Shown here: piece by piece, positions 42,434 to 50,155 of the stretch
Layout of the letters: each line of letters starts with the position of its first letter
How positions within the stretch are numbered: position 1 is the first letter of the stretch
Assembly (NCBI GenBank): GCA_050943935.1
Contig: JBMNQC010000013.1
Span: 1 to 50,422 of the forward strand
Origin: Heteroscillospira sp050943935
GTDB taxonomy: Bacteria; Bacillota; Clostridia; Oscillospirales; Oscillospiraceae
Length of the DNA: 50,422 bases
Reading direction: 5' to 3'
Program-made: the position numbers and the translations under genes
Notes under the pieces: model-generated
Seen by the model: only the letters and a program-made list of their open reading frames with translations
Database searches by the model: none
What the model was told of the DNA's origin: nothing

Positions 42434-43252
42434 ATGAACTCCACCGCAGTTTTCGCGAACCTGGGCCTCAGCGCGGCGGCAGCCGCCTTTGCGGCCAACC
42501 TGGTGTCCGCCCTGCTGGCGGCTCTGGTGTGCTGGATAGTCATCCGCATACTTACCAGAATTCTGTTCAACATCTTTGAAAAGACCCGTTTTGAGCGGGG
42601 CATGAAGAACTTCATGCTCTCAGCCGCAAAAGTGGGAATGTGGTTCATCGCCGTTATCATCATAGCGGGCGCCATGGGTATTGAGGTTGCCTCTCTGGTG
42701 GCCGTGCTGTCTGTTGCCGGTTTGGCTCTGTCCCTGTCCATTCAGGGTATAATGTCCAATGTGTTCTCCGGCGTAACCGTGCTGGCCACCCACCCCTTTG
42801 TGGTGGGCGACTATGTTGAACTCAACGGTGTGGCCGGTACCGTCAGCGCTATCGGCCTGTTTTACACCAGCGTAAAGACCGTTGACAACAAGACTATCTC
42901 CATCCCCAACAGCGAAGTGACCTCCGCCAAGGTGATAAACTACACTCACGAGGCGCTGCGCCGCGTTGACCTCGCCTTTACCGCCAGCTACGACAACTCC
43001 ACCGAGCAGGTAAAGGGCGCCCTCATGGCTGCCATGGAGGCCGACAGCCGCGTCCTGCGCGACCCTGCCCCCTTCGCCGGGCTGCTGAGCTATAAGGACA
43101 GCAGCATTGAATACGTCCTCCGCGCCTGGGTAAAGAGCGAGGACTACTGGGATGTGTATTTTGCCCTGAACGAGGCCGTCCGCGAGGAGTTCAAGCGCGC
43201 CGGTGTGGAAATGACCTATAACCACCTGAACGTCCACGTTGTGAACAAATAA
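42434..43252 (+). CDS. mscS: small-conductance mechanosensitive channel (MscS family)
   Basis: A 272-aa channel of the minimal MscS form: three helices (about 15-45, 60-82, 85-110), with the pore-lining third helix rich in Gly/Ala (VAGLALSLSIQGIMSNVFSG). Then comes the beta domain (FVVGDYVELNGVAGTV, KTISIPNSEVTSAKVINYT) and the alpha/beta C-terminal domain. It opens under membrane tension and releases solutes on hypo-osmotic shock. ATG 42434 has GGAGAG upstream. Confidence 0.95.
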   Translation: MNSTAVFANLGLSAAAAAFAANLVSALLAALVCWIVIRILTRILFNIFEKTRFERGMKNFMLSAAKVGMWFIAVIIIAGAMGIEVASLVAVLSVAGLALSLSIQGIMSNVFSGVTVLATHPFVVGDYVELNGVAGTVSAIGLFYTSVKTVDNKTISIPNSEVTSAKVINYTHEALRRVDLAFTASYDNSTEQVKGALMAAMEADSRVLRDPAPFAGLLSYKDSSIEYVLRAWVKSEDYWDVYFALNEAVREEFKRAGVEMTYNHLNVHVVNK

Positions 43253-43286
43253 GGCAATATAAAAAGTCTTAGGTTTTAAGACAGCG

Positions 43287-43326
43287 AAAGGCCGGGTATC
43301 TGTGTTTCAGATACCCGGCCTTTTTG
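43287..43326 (+). terminator. terminator between mscS and the convergent esterase gene
   Basis: AAAGGCCGGGTATCTG pairs with CAGATACCCGGCCTTT (16 bp) and is followed by TTGG. It stands between convergent genes and may act in both directions. Confidence 0.9.
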
Positions 43327-43356
43327 GTTTTACGAATGTCAGCCGCGGGATGAATT

Positions 43357-44964
43357 CTACAGGGTTTTCACAAACTCGTCCAGCTCATTGCTGAAGAAGC
43401 GGCCGTTGAGGACGTTTTTGAGGATATAGTCCTTTCTGTCGGCAGGGAGGCTCCGGTCGGCGGCAAGCTCGGCGAAAACCTCGCTCTGGCGGACGACCTT
43501 ATCGCTCATGGCCACCTTTGCCTTATCGCAGCCGGCGTCGAAGGTCATTATGCCGCCCTCGCCCTGCCAGGGCTCCCAGACGGGAAGTCCGGCGCAGTTG
43601 GGGTCGCCGGTGCGGATGAAGCTGTGGATATAGCGGCGGTAGATGCCTATAAGCTCCTGGCGGCCGGGGCGGTTCTTTTCACTCCAGACATTCTCGGTGA
43701 GGGCGTAGGCGTCACGCTCTATGCCCATTACCAGATACAGGTCAAGGCCGTGAGTGCCGCCCATGCGCATGGCGGCGTACTCGTCGGTGACCTCGGGGTT
43801 CATGCCCCAGAGGCAGCGGCCCGCGTACAGGGGGGCGTGGCCCTCGATGGCGGTAAAGGCCTCGGCGTTCTGCTCGGCGTTTATATAGCCGAAGAGGTAT
43901 CCGCCGTATTTGGTGGCGAAGCGGTACTCCTCCACCACTTTGGGGTCGGTGAAGTCCGCGGTTTTAAACAGGGGATCGTTGTTGGCGGGGAAATCGAACT
44001 CATGTCCGCCGGAGAGACAGAGCATGGGCACGTTCAGGCATTTGCCCTCCTTCAGCACGCCGAAGCCCTCTTTGGGTATCAGCACGCCGTCGGCGAACAG
44101 ATGGGGGAATACGCGCATACGGATGGCAGCGCCGGCCATGAGGCCGCCGAAGCGCTCGCCGGACACGGAATAGAGCCAGTCCCGGACGTCCTTGCCGGGA
44201 GTGCGCAGCCAGGCCTCGGCGCTCTCCAGATCCGCGGCCTTTCCGTCCTCCACGGCAAGAGGGGCGATGGCGCGGGCGTCCACAGCCTCGCCGAAGCCGG
44301 GCTCGGTGGTGGTGAAGCCGCCGGAGAAGGTGAGGCAGCGGGCAAATTTGCCCTCAAAGGCGGGGGAAATGAGCATGCACAGCAGGTCGCGGGAGCCGGA
44401 GGAGTAGCCGCAGGCGGTGATGTTATCTTTGTCGCCGCCGAAGGAGGCGATGTTGTCACGCACCCAGTCCAGGGCGCAGAGGATATCCAGAAAACCGAAG
44501 TTGCCGGAGTCCTCATAGGGGTCGCCGGTCTTGAGGGCGGGCAGATTCAACCAGCCCAGGCTGTTCAGACGGAGGTTTATGGTTACCACCACGGCTTCCA
44601 GGCTCTGTGCCATCACGTCGCCGTCCATCATCTCGCCGCCGTCGGTCTGGTTGTTGCCGCCGTGGATGAAAAACAGCACGGGCAGCTTTTCGTCCCCGGA
44701 GTCGGGGCGGTAGATATTCAGATACAGGCAGTCCTCGCTGCCGATGACGGCGCTGCCGCTCTTCTGGAGGCTGAGGGGGGAGAACTCAAGGGCCTTGCGT
44801 GGCTCGGTCCACTTTTCGCAGGGCTGGGGAGCGCGCCAGCGCCTTTCGCCCACGGGGGGCGCGGCATATGGTACGCCCAGCCAGCTGAGGGTGGCGGTGC
44901 CTTCGGTATATTTGCCCTCAACAGGGCCGCAGGTGGTGTTACGGATGAGCTTGGATGCGTTCAT
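43357..44964 (-). CDS. type-B carboxylesterase (PnbA-like, alpha/beta hydrolase)
   Basis: A 535-aa esterase of the carboxylesterase/cholinesterase family. Oxyanion hole HGGN (101-104). The early motif SEDCLYLNIYRPD is the family signature. The nucleophile elbow is GYSSG with Ser188, where the family usually has GESAG. A likely catalytic His lies in MGGTHGLDLYLVMG. No signal peptide, so it is cytosolic. It would hydrolyse small carboxylic esters; natural substrate unknown. ATG 44964 with AAAGG; own promoter at 45001-45028. It runs head-on to replication. Confidence 0.88.
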   Translation of the reverse strand: MNASKLIRNTTCGPVEGKYTEGTATLSWLGVPYAAPPVGERRWRAPQPCEKWTEPRKALEFSPLSLQKSGSAVIGSEDCLYLNIYRPDSGDEKLPVLFFIHGGNNQTDGGEMMDGDVMAQSLEAVVVTINLRLNSLGWLNLPALKTGDPYEDSGNFGFLDILCALDWVRDNIASFGGDKDNITACGYSSGSRDLLCMLISPAFEGKFARCLTFSGGFTTTEPGFGEAVDARAIAPLAVEDGKAADLESAEAWLRTPGKDVRDWLYSVSGERFGGLMAGAAIRMRVFPHLFADGVLIPKEGFGVLKEGKCLNVPMLCLSGGHEFDFPANNDPLFKTADFTDPKVVEEYRFATKYGGYLFGYINAEQNAEAFTAIEGHAPLYAGRCLWGMNPEVTDEYAAMRMGGTHGLDLYLVMGIERDAYALTENVWSEKNRPGRQELIGIYRRYIHSFIRTGDPNCAGLPVWEPWQGEGGIMTFDAGCDKAKVAMSDKVVRQSEVFAELAADRSLPADRKDYILKNVLNGRFFSNELDEFVKTL

Positions 44965-45000
44965 TCCATCAAAACCTTTCGTTATCGTATAATGTATACA

Positions 45001-45028
45001 ATTATATCAGTTTCCGCGGGAATTTCAA
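45001..45028 (-). promoter_or_regulatory. esterase promoter
   Basis: Minus strand TTGAAA (45023-45028), 16-bp spacer, TATAAT (45001-45006). TGTATACA, a small palindrome, lies just downstream (about 44992-44999). Confidence 0.75.
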
Positions 45029-45109
45029 GGCAGGGGCGTCTAATGTTTGCTACAAAAAAGAGATATTGGATTTGTGCGCTTTGGTGAAAGGAGGGGGCGG
45101 GGGCTTTTG

Positions 45110-45619
45110 CTTGTGCGCACTAGTGCGGCTGTAGAATCGGTCTGTACTGCGGGGTCGGGTTCTGAAACCCATTTCTTTAAAGAAACGGGTTTCAAACTTC
45201 CCAAAGAATCTGCCTAAGTCGAATACTCTTTTGGGCCTCGCCGACGCGCACAACGCGCTCGTGCGGCAGTAGCTGCAAGCATTGGCCTGTGTCTGGGTGC
45301 AGTACTGTCAGGTGAGCTTTACGCTGAAACCTATTGCCCAATTCCACCGATTCAGGCGCGATTTGGTGGCACTACCCCTTCGCCATTTGAATGAGTGAGC
45401 TTTTAGCTCACTATAGTTCCCTCCTCGCGGCACAGCCGCTGCGGTCGGCGGCTAAAAACGTGCCACCGGCACGTTTTCTTAACGCCCCGATGGCCCATGG
45501 CGAACCGTCAGTTTCTTTGGCGGGCGACACCGTTTCTTTTGAAAGAAATGGGGTCGCACTACGCAGGGCGCAGACTGCGCCACGTTCTCCACGCGCCCAC
45601 CGCAATGCGCGCCCCTACA
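45110..45619 (+). repeat. IR-A element, copy 9, near full length with 76-bp insert
   Basis: Left GC palindrome degenerate (TGTGCGCACTAGTGCGG); left 30-bp palindrome about 45164-45193; insert about 45414-45489 with hairpin AAAACGTGCC-ACC-GGCACGTTTT (45455-45477); right palindrome about 45526-45559; ends GCGCGCCCCTACA at 45619. Confidence 0.88.
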
Positions 45620-45670
45620 TACTCCGAATTAGCTCAGTACAGATTCAGAAGATCCGCTCCGCTGCATCAA

Positions 45671-45770
45671 AGTCTCCCCTGTGTAAGGGGAGGTGCCCCG
45701 CAGGGGCGGAGGGGTTGGCAATCCCTCAGTCAGCCTAGCGGCTGACAGCTCCCTTTGCACAAGGGAGCCT
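45671..45770. repeat. IR-B four-hairpin element, GTGTAAG subfamily, with tail tract
   Basis: Hairpins CTCCCCTGTGTAAGGGGAG, GCCCCGCAGGGGC, GTCAGCC-TAGC-GGCTGAC (one pair longer than in other copies) and CTCCCTTTGCACAAGGGAG. It is followed by GGCGCGACAGCGCCGCC and heptamers CAACTATTCATTTTTCACTATTCAC to 45822. From there to 45953 I see no gene. Confidence 0.88.
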
Positions 45771-45953
45771 TGGGCGCGACAGCGCCGCCTCAACTATTCA
45801 TTTTTCACTATTCACCAAACCTCTCGCCACGACTTCTGTTAAGGGCGCGGATTTTACGGCAGGTGCGGAGGAAAATACAATTTTTTCAAAAACCGGAACT
45901 TTCGGCCTCCGGCTTCGTCTAATTCGCAACCCATATTAAAAGAGGTGTTATTT

Positions 45954-46736
45954 ATGAAAAAAATTATCTGCATTATTGCCGCTCTTTTGTGTGTTGTCGC
46001 ATTGGCCGGATTCTCCGTCATAGCCAGACCCGCAGCCGCGCCGCCGGCACAATCTCCCGAGCCCACGCCGGATTTTGCCGCCATGGACGACGCCGCTCTG
46101 GCGGAATATTACGCACAGGCGCCCGACGCGGCTGCCGCAGGTGAGCTCTGGGGCCGTTTCATTAAAGCTCCCGGCGCTTTCCTGGCCGCTGTCGGCGGAG
46201 ATGCAGCCCAGGCGGTGTGCTCCGCCATCGGCAGCTATCCGGAGTCCGCCGACGCCCGTTCCCTGACGGAGACTGCTCTGCTGGGTGTATACATGGATCA
46301 GACTCTGAGCGAGGAGCAGCTGGCCGCAGCCGTGGAGCTGGCGGAGCTGGTGAAGGAATATTACTCCGAGGCTACAGGTGAAAAGCTCCTGACCGGAGAC
46401 ACCGCTCTGGTGACCGGCGCTGAGCTGGAGCGTTTGGCCGACGGCGAAACCGCCGTCCTTGAGGCCGCGGACGCTGCCGCTCTTGCGGAAAAGCTGGCCG
46501 GGCTCAAGGTGAGCTGTAATCTGTATCCGCCCCATTTGGCAAGCTACGCCGTTGACAATGCCTACCGGCTGACTTTCACCTATTCCGACGGCGCCCGGGA
46601 CGAGATATTCCTATCTCAGGAGACCCGTGGGTTTGCCCGTTTCACCGACACCGCGGCTCCCAATGGCGACGCCGGCTACATTACCGCAAGCGATGAGGCC
46701 GTATATGCCGAGGCGGAGGCTTTTTTGGAGAAGTAG
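45954..46736 (+). CDS. secreted protein of unknown function
   Basis: A 260-aa protein I do not recognise. MKKIICIIAALLCVVALAGFSVIA is a clear signal peptide or N-terminal anchor, followed by a Pro/Ala/Glu linker (about 26-45). The mature part is Ala/Glu-rich and mostly helical to about residue 180. A short beta-rich end follows (RLTFTYSDGARDEIFLSQETRGFARF) of the kind seen in small extracytoplasmic beta-sheet domains. No Cys at the cleavage site, so not a lipoprotein. ATG 45954 follows AGAGGTG. It precedes the dehydratase gene by 163 nt with a repeat-like palindrome between, so probably a separate unit. Confidence 0.75.
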   Translation: MKKIICIIAALLCVVALAGFSVIARPAAAPPAQSPEPTPDFAAMDDAALAEYYAQAPDAAAAGELWGRFIKAPGAFLAAVGGDAAQAVCSAIGSYPESADARSLTETALLGVYMDQTLSEEQLAAAVELAELVKEYYSEATGEKLLTGDTALVTGAELERLADGETAVLEAADAAALAEKLAGLKVSCNLYPPHLASYAVDNAYRLTFTYSDGARDEIFLSQETRGFARFTDTAAPNGDAGYITASDEAVYAEAEAFLEK

Positions 46737-46780
46737 GCCGGGATACTCTGCGAATAACGCATATGCTCAAGGCTCACCAC

Positions 46781-46815
46781 AGCAACAGGGGCGTGCATTG
46801 CACGTCCCTGTTGCT
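46781..46815. repeat. stand-alone copy of the IR-A terminal palindrome
   Basis: AGCAACAGGG ... CCCTGTTGCT, 10-bp outer stem around GCGTGCATTGCACGT. The inner part is a variant of the GGGGCGCGCATTGCGCGCCCC palindrome without the rest of IR-A. No U-run on the plus strand, so a weak terminator at best. Confidence 0.6.
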
Positions 46816-46837
46816 ATAAAAAAATTACAAAACCTGG

Positions 46838-46866
46838 CAGACATATGGGACACATTCTGCTATAAT
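46838..46866 (+). promoter_or_regulatory. possible promoter of the IlvD-like gene
   Basis: A perfect TATAAT (46861-46866) with CAGACA at the -35 position (46838-46843, 4 of 6 matches) and a 17-bp spacer, 33 nt before the ATG. Confidence 0.5.
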
Positions 46867-46899
46867 GGGTACAAAATCAACAGACAGGAGCTGAGAGCA

Positions 46900-48573
46900 A
46901 TGCAGGGTATAAAATCATGTCCCCACAAGGAGGGACCCAACCGTATCAGCACCCGGGGCCTTATGAAGGCGGCGGGGCTTACCAGCGAGGAGATAGAGCG
47001 CCCATTTGTGGGCGTGGCCTGTTCCTGGTCGGACGCCTTTCCAGGCCACAATCATTTGAATCAGCTGGCCCAGGACGCAGCCAGAGGCGTTGTGATGGGC
47101 GGCGGCACGCCTATGATATTCAATACCATCGCCATATGTGATGGTTACTGCGGCTCAACAGAGGGCGCCCGCTATTCTCTGCCCAGCCGAGAGCTTATCT
47201 GCGACAGCATAGAGTGCGAGGCCTTCGCCCACGGCTTTGACGCCATGGTGTTCGTGGCCGCCTGCGACAAGATAGTGCCCGCCATGCTCATGGCGGCGGC
47301 GCGGCTGAATCTGCCCTCCATAGTCATAACCGGCGGCCCCATGCTGCCCGGACGGGTGCCCGGTGAGGAGGAGCTGCAGAACCTCTCCACCATAGCAAAG
47401 CACGCGGGCCGCTTTAACCGGGGCGAGATAAGCGCTCAGCGGCTTATGGAGTATGAGGACAACTGCATGCCCGGCTCCGGCTGCTGCGCGGGAATGTACA
47501 CGGCCAACTCCATGGGCTGCATGGCCGAGGCTCTGGGCATGGCCCTGCCGGGCAACGGCACCATTCCCGCCGTGTACGCCGCCCGGAACCGTCTTGCCAA
47601 GGAGTCCGGCAAGCAGGTGATGGAGCTGTGGCGCAGTCAGCTGCTGCCGGGGGACATACTCACGGAGGCAAATTTCCGCAACGCCATAACTGTGGATATG
47701 CTCATAGGCTGCTCCACCAACACTCTGCTGCACCTGCCCGCCATAGCCCACGAGCTGGGAATTTCCATCACTCCCGAGGACTTTGAGGAAAAGGGCGCGG
47801 TAACGCCCGTCATCTGTTCCCTTGCCCCCGGCGGTCCTGACCATGTGTCCGACCTGAACGAGGCGGGGGGAGTTCAGGCCGTTCTGAAAACCGCTCTGGA
47901 GGGCGGACTGATAGACGGCGGCGTGCTCACCGTCACGGGTAAAACTCTGTCGGAAAACGTGAGCGGCGCGAAGGTCTGGAACGAAAAAGTGATACGCCCT
48001 CTGGACAGGCCACGGCTGCCCAACGGAGGTCTGTGCCTGCTGAAGGGAAATCTGGCCCCGGAGGGCGCGGTGATAAAGGCTGCCGCCATCCGGGCCGAGG
48101 ACAGAAAATTCAGCGGCCGCGCCCGTGTGTTCGACAGCGAGCTTGCCGGACGCCAAGCTGTGGAAAAGGGTGAAATAAAGCCCGGCGACATTGTGGTCAT
48201 ACGCTACGAGGGCCCCAAGGGCGCCCCCGGCATGCCGGAGATGGCCCGGCTCATCACCCTTATTCAGAGCACCGGCCTGGGCGAGAGCGTGCCCCTTATA
48301 ACCGACGGCCGCTTTTCCGGTATCACCCGGGGCGGCTGTATAGGCCATGTCTGCCCCGAGGCAGCCGCGGGCGGAACTATAGCCCTGGTGCGCGACGGAG
48401 ACGTAATAGAGTACGATATCGACGCGCGGCGTCTGGAGCTGCTGGTATCCGACGAGGAGCTGGCCGAGAGGCGCAAAAACTGGGTCTGCCATCCGCCCAA
48501 AGCCGTGAGCGGCTATCTGGCGCGCTATGCAAAGCAGGTCACCTCCGCCGCCAAAGGCGCGGTGGTGGAGTGA
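46900..48573 (+). CDS. ilvD: IlvD/Edd-family dehydratase (dihydroxy-acid dehydratase-like)
   Basis: A 557-aa iron-sulfur dehydratase. Three cysteines fit the [2Fe-2S] ligands of dihydroxy-acid dehydratase: Cys41, Cys122 (ACDKIVPAML) and Cys196 (GCCAGMYTANSM). The C-terminal active-site block DGRFSGITRGGCIGHVCPEA is present. The usual DGIAMGHEGM-type segment is replaced by CDGYCGSTEGARYSL, so this is a divergent member. It could make branched-chain keto acids (IlvD) or dehydrate a sugar acid (Edd-like); the UxaA-type genes nearby favour the second slightly. No other ilv gene is here. ATG 46900 has AGGAG; the longer frame from 46627 overlaps the previous gene. Confidence 0.75.
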   Translation: MQGIKSCPHKEGPNRISTRGLMKAAGLTSEEIERPFVGVACSWSDAFPGHNHLNQLAQDAARGVVMGGGTPMIFNTIAICDGYCGSTEGARYSLPSRELICDSIECEAFAHGFDAMVFVAACDKIVPAMLMAAARLNLPSIVITGGPMLPGRVPGEEELQNLSTIAKHAGRFNRGEISAQRLMEYEDNCMPGSGCCAGMYTANSMGCMAEALGMALPGNGTIPAVYAARNRLAKESGKQVMELWRSQLLPGDILTEANFRNAITVDMLIGCSTNTLLHLPAIAHELGISITPEDFEEKGAVTPVICSLAPGGPDHVSDLNEAGGVQAVLKTALEGGLIDGGVLTVTGKTLSENVSGAKVWNEKVIRPLDRPRLPNGGLCLLKGNLAPEGAVIKAAAIRAEDRKFSGRARVFDSELAGRQAVEKGEIKPGDIVVIRYEGPKGAPGMPEMARLITLIQSTGLGESVPLITDGRFSGITRGGCIGHVCPEAAAGGTIALVRDGDVIEYDIDARRLELLVSDEELAERRKNWVCHPPKAVSGYLARYAKQVTSAAKGAVVE

Positions 48574-48576
48574 GAG

Positions 48577-48875
48577 TGTAGGGGCGCGCATTGCGGTGGG
48601 CGCGTTCTTCTGCGCCCAGGTGCGGCTGTGAAATCGGCCTTTACTGCGGGGTCGTGTTCTGAAACCCATTTCTTTAAAGAAACGGGTTTCAAACTTCCCA
48701 AAGAACTTGCCTAAATCGAATACTCTTTTGGGCCTCGCCGACGCGCACAACGCGCTCGTGCGGCGGTGGATGTGAGCCCTGGCCCATGGCAAATCGTCAG
48801 TTTCTTTGGCGGGCGACACCGTTTCTTTTAAAAGAAATGGGGTCGCACAACGCAGGGCGCAGACTGCGCCCGTAC
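48577..48875 (+). repeat. IR-A element, copy 10, internally deleted
   Basis: 299 bp, beginning three bases after the ilvD stop. Both palindromes are retained (about 48662-48691 and 48808-48845). The middle is lost: sequence jumps from GATGTGAGCCCTGG to CCCATGGCAAATCG at about 48779-48785, at a short TGGCC direct repeat. A degenerate IR-B hairpin, a CGTCGCGAAGCGACAC hairpin and TTCTTCACT follow to 48937. Confidence 0.85.
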
Positions 48876-48937
48876 TTTTCCTCCCCTGTTATGAGAGGAA
48901 GGAATATCGTCGCGAAGCGACACATAAATTCTTCACT

Positions 48938-48976
48938 CAAACCAATAAAACCGCCCAACAGGGCGGTTTTATTGGT
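48938..48976 (-). terminator. terminator after the UxaA-type large subunit gene
   Basis: ACCAATAAAACCGCCC-AACA-GGGCGGTTTTATTGGT, a 16-bp perfect stem adjoining the stop codon; the AT-rich middle gives U residues on the minus strand. Confidence 0.88.
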
Positions 48977-50140
48977 TTACACATAGTTGCACAGGCGGGA
49001 GAAGCCTACTTCGTTCATGTTATAGAGCTCGGCCTTGGTTCTGCGGCCGTTTGCCACCTCCAGAATGAGCCCGGTGAGCTTTTCGCCCAGCTCCTCTATG
49101 GTGTCGTCGGCAACGAAAACGCCGCTGGCGTCGAAATCCATATTTGCGGCCATTTTCCGGGCGGTCTCGGCGTTGCCGGTGACCTTCACAACGGGCATGA
49201 TGGGGTTGCCTATGGGCGTGCCCCGGCCGGTGGTGAACACGGCAATCTGTGCTCCGCCCGCGGCCATGCCGCAGAGGCTGGCGCTGTCGGCGCCGGGAGT
49301 GTCCATGATGACCAGGCCATGACCGGTGACGGGCTCGGCGTACTCAAACACGCCGTTTATTGTACTGCTGCCGCCCTTGTAGATGCAGCCCAGGCTCTTT
49401 TCCTCCAGAGTGGTTATGCCGCCCTTCTTGTTGCCGGGGGCGGGATTGGTGCCGCGCAGGTCGGTGTGCAGGCTCTTGAGATAGCTCTCATAGCGCTCCA
49501 CGCAGTCCAGAATACGCTGTCCTATCTCGGAAGAGGCCGCACGGCGGGCCAGAATATGCTCTGCGCCCATGAACTCGGTGGTCTCGCTGAGTATGACTGT
49601 GCCGCCTGCGGCTATCACACGGTCGCTCATGGCGCCTACCACGGGGTTCGCGGCTATGCCGCTGGTGGCGTCGGAGCCGCCGCACTCGGTAGCTATGATG
49701 AGCTTGGAGATGTCGAAGTCCTCCGCCTTCAGGAGACTGGCCTCCTCGGCCAGCTTCCGGGCACATTCGCAGCCCTTTTCGATGGCGCCGGGGGTGCCGC
49801 CCTCCTCCTGTATCACCACCCGGTAAACGGGCTTGTGCGCGTCCCGCCGGCGGATGGCATCTATAACGCGGTCGGCGCCCAGCACCTCGCAGCCGTTGCC
49901 CACCACCACGACGCCGTATACATTGGGGTTGGCGGCAAAGCCCGCCAGCACGTCGGAGGTGTATTTCACATCGTCCTGGGTCTGGGAGCAGCCGTTCTGG
50001 TTAACGAAAGACACGGTGCCCTCCACCAGCGCGGATATGCGCTGGGCGGTCTCGGAGGAACAGTTGCAGGTGGGCAGAATAAGCACCTTGTTGCGTATGC
50101 CGACCTTGCCGTCGGGACGCAGATAGCCTTTGAATGTCAT
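48977..50140 (-). CDS. UxaA/GarD-family sugar-acid dehydratase, large (C-terminal domain) subunit
   Basis: A 387-aa protein matching the catalytic C-terminal domain of altronate/galactarate dehydratases. The typical start GYLRPDGKVGIRNKVLILPT is followed by NGCSQ, ATECGGSDATSGIAANP, MDTPGADSASLCGMAAGGAQ and FTTGRGTPIGNPIMPV. The family dehydrates hexonates with a metal. Here the N-terminal SAF domain is a separate gene upstream, as in other split systems. ATG 50140 follows GAAAGGGGAA-like sequence. The exact sugar acid cannot be told. Confidence 0.88.
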   Translation of the reverse strand: MTFKGYLRPDGKVGIRNKVLILPTCNCSSETAQRISALVEGTVSFVNQNGCSQTQDDVKYTSDVLAGFAANPNVYGVVVVGNGCEVLGADRVIDAIRRRDAHKPVYRVVIQEEGGTPGAIEKGCECARKLAEEASLLKAEDFDISKLIIATECGGSDATSGIAANPVVGAMSDRVIAAGGTVILSETTEFMGAEHILARRAASSEIGQRILDCVERYESYLKSLHTDLRGTNPAPGNKKGGITTLEEKSLGCIYKGGSSTINGVFEYAEPVTGHGLVIMDTPGADSASLCGMAAGGAQIAVFTTGRGTPIGNPIMPVVKVTGNAETARKMAANMDFDASGVFVADDTIEELGEKLTGLILEVANGRRTKAELYNMNEVGFSRLCNYV

Positions 50141-50155
50141 TGCAGTATTCCCCTT

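Noticed and set aside
46781..46815. The palindrome as terminator of the secreted-protein gene
   Set aside because: No U-run follows on the plus strand; the sequence matches the IR-A end palindrome better.
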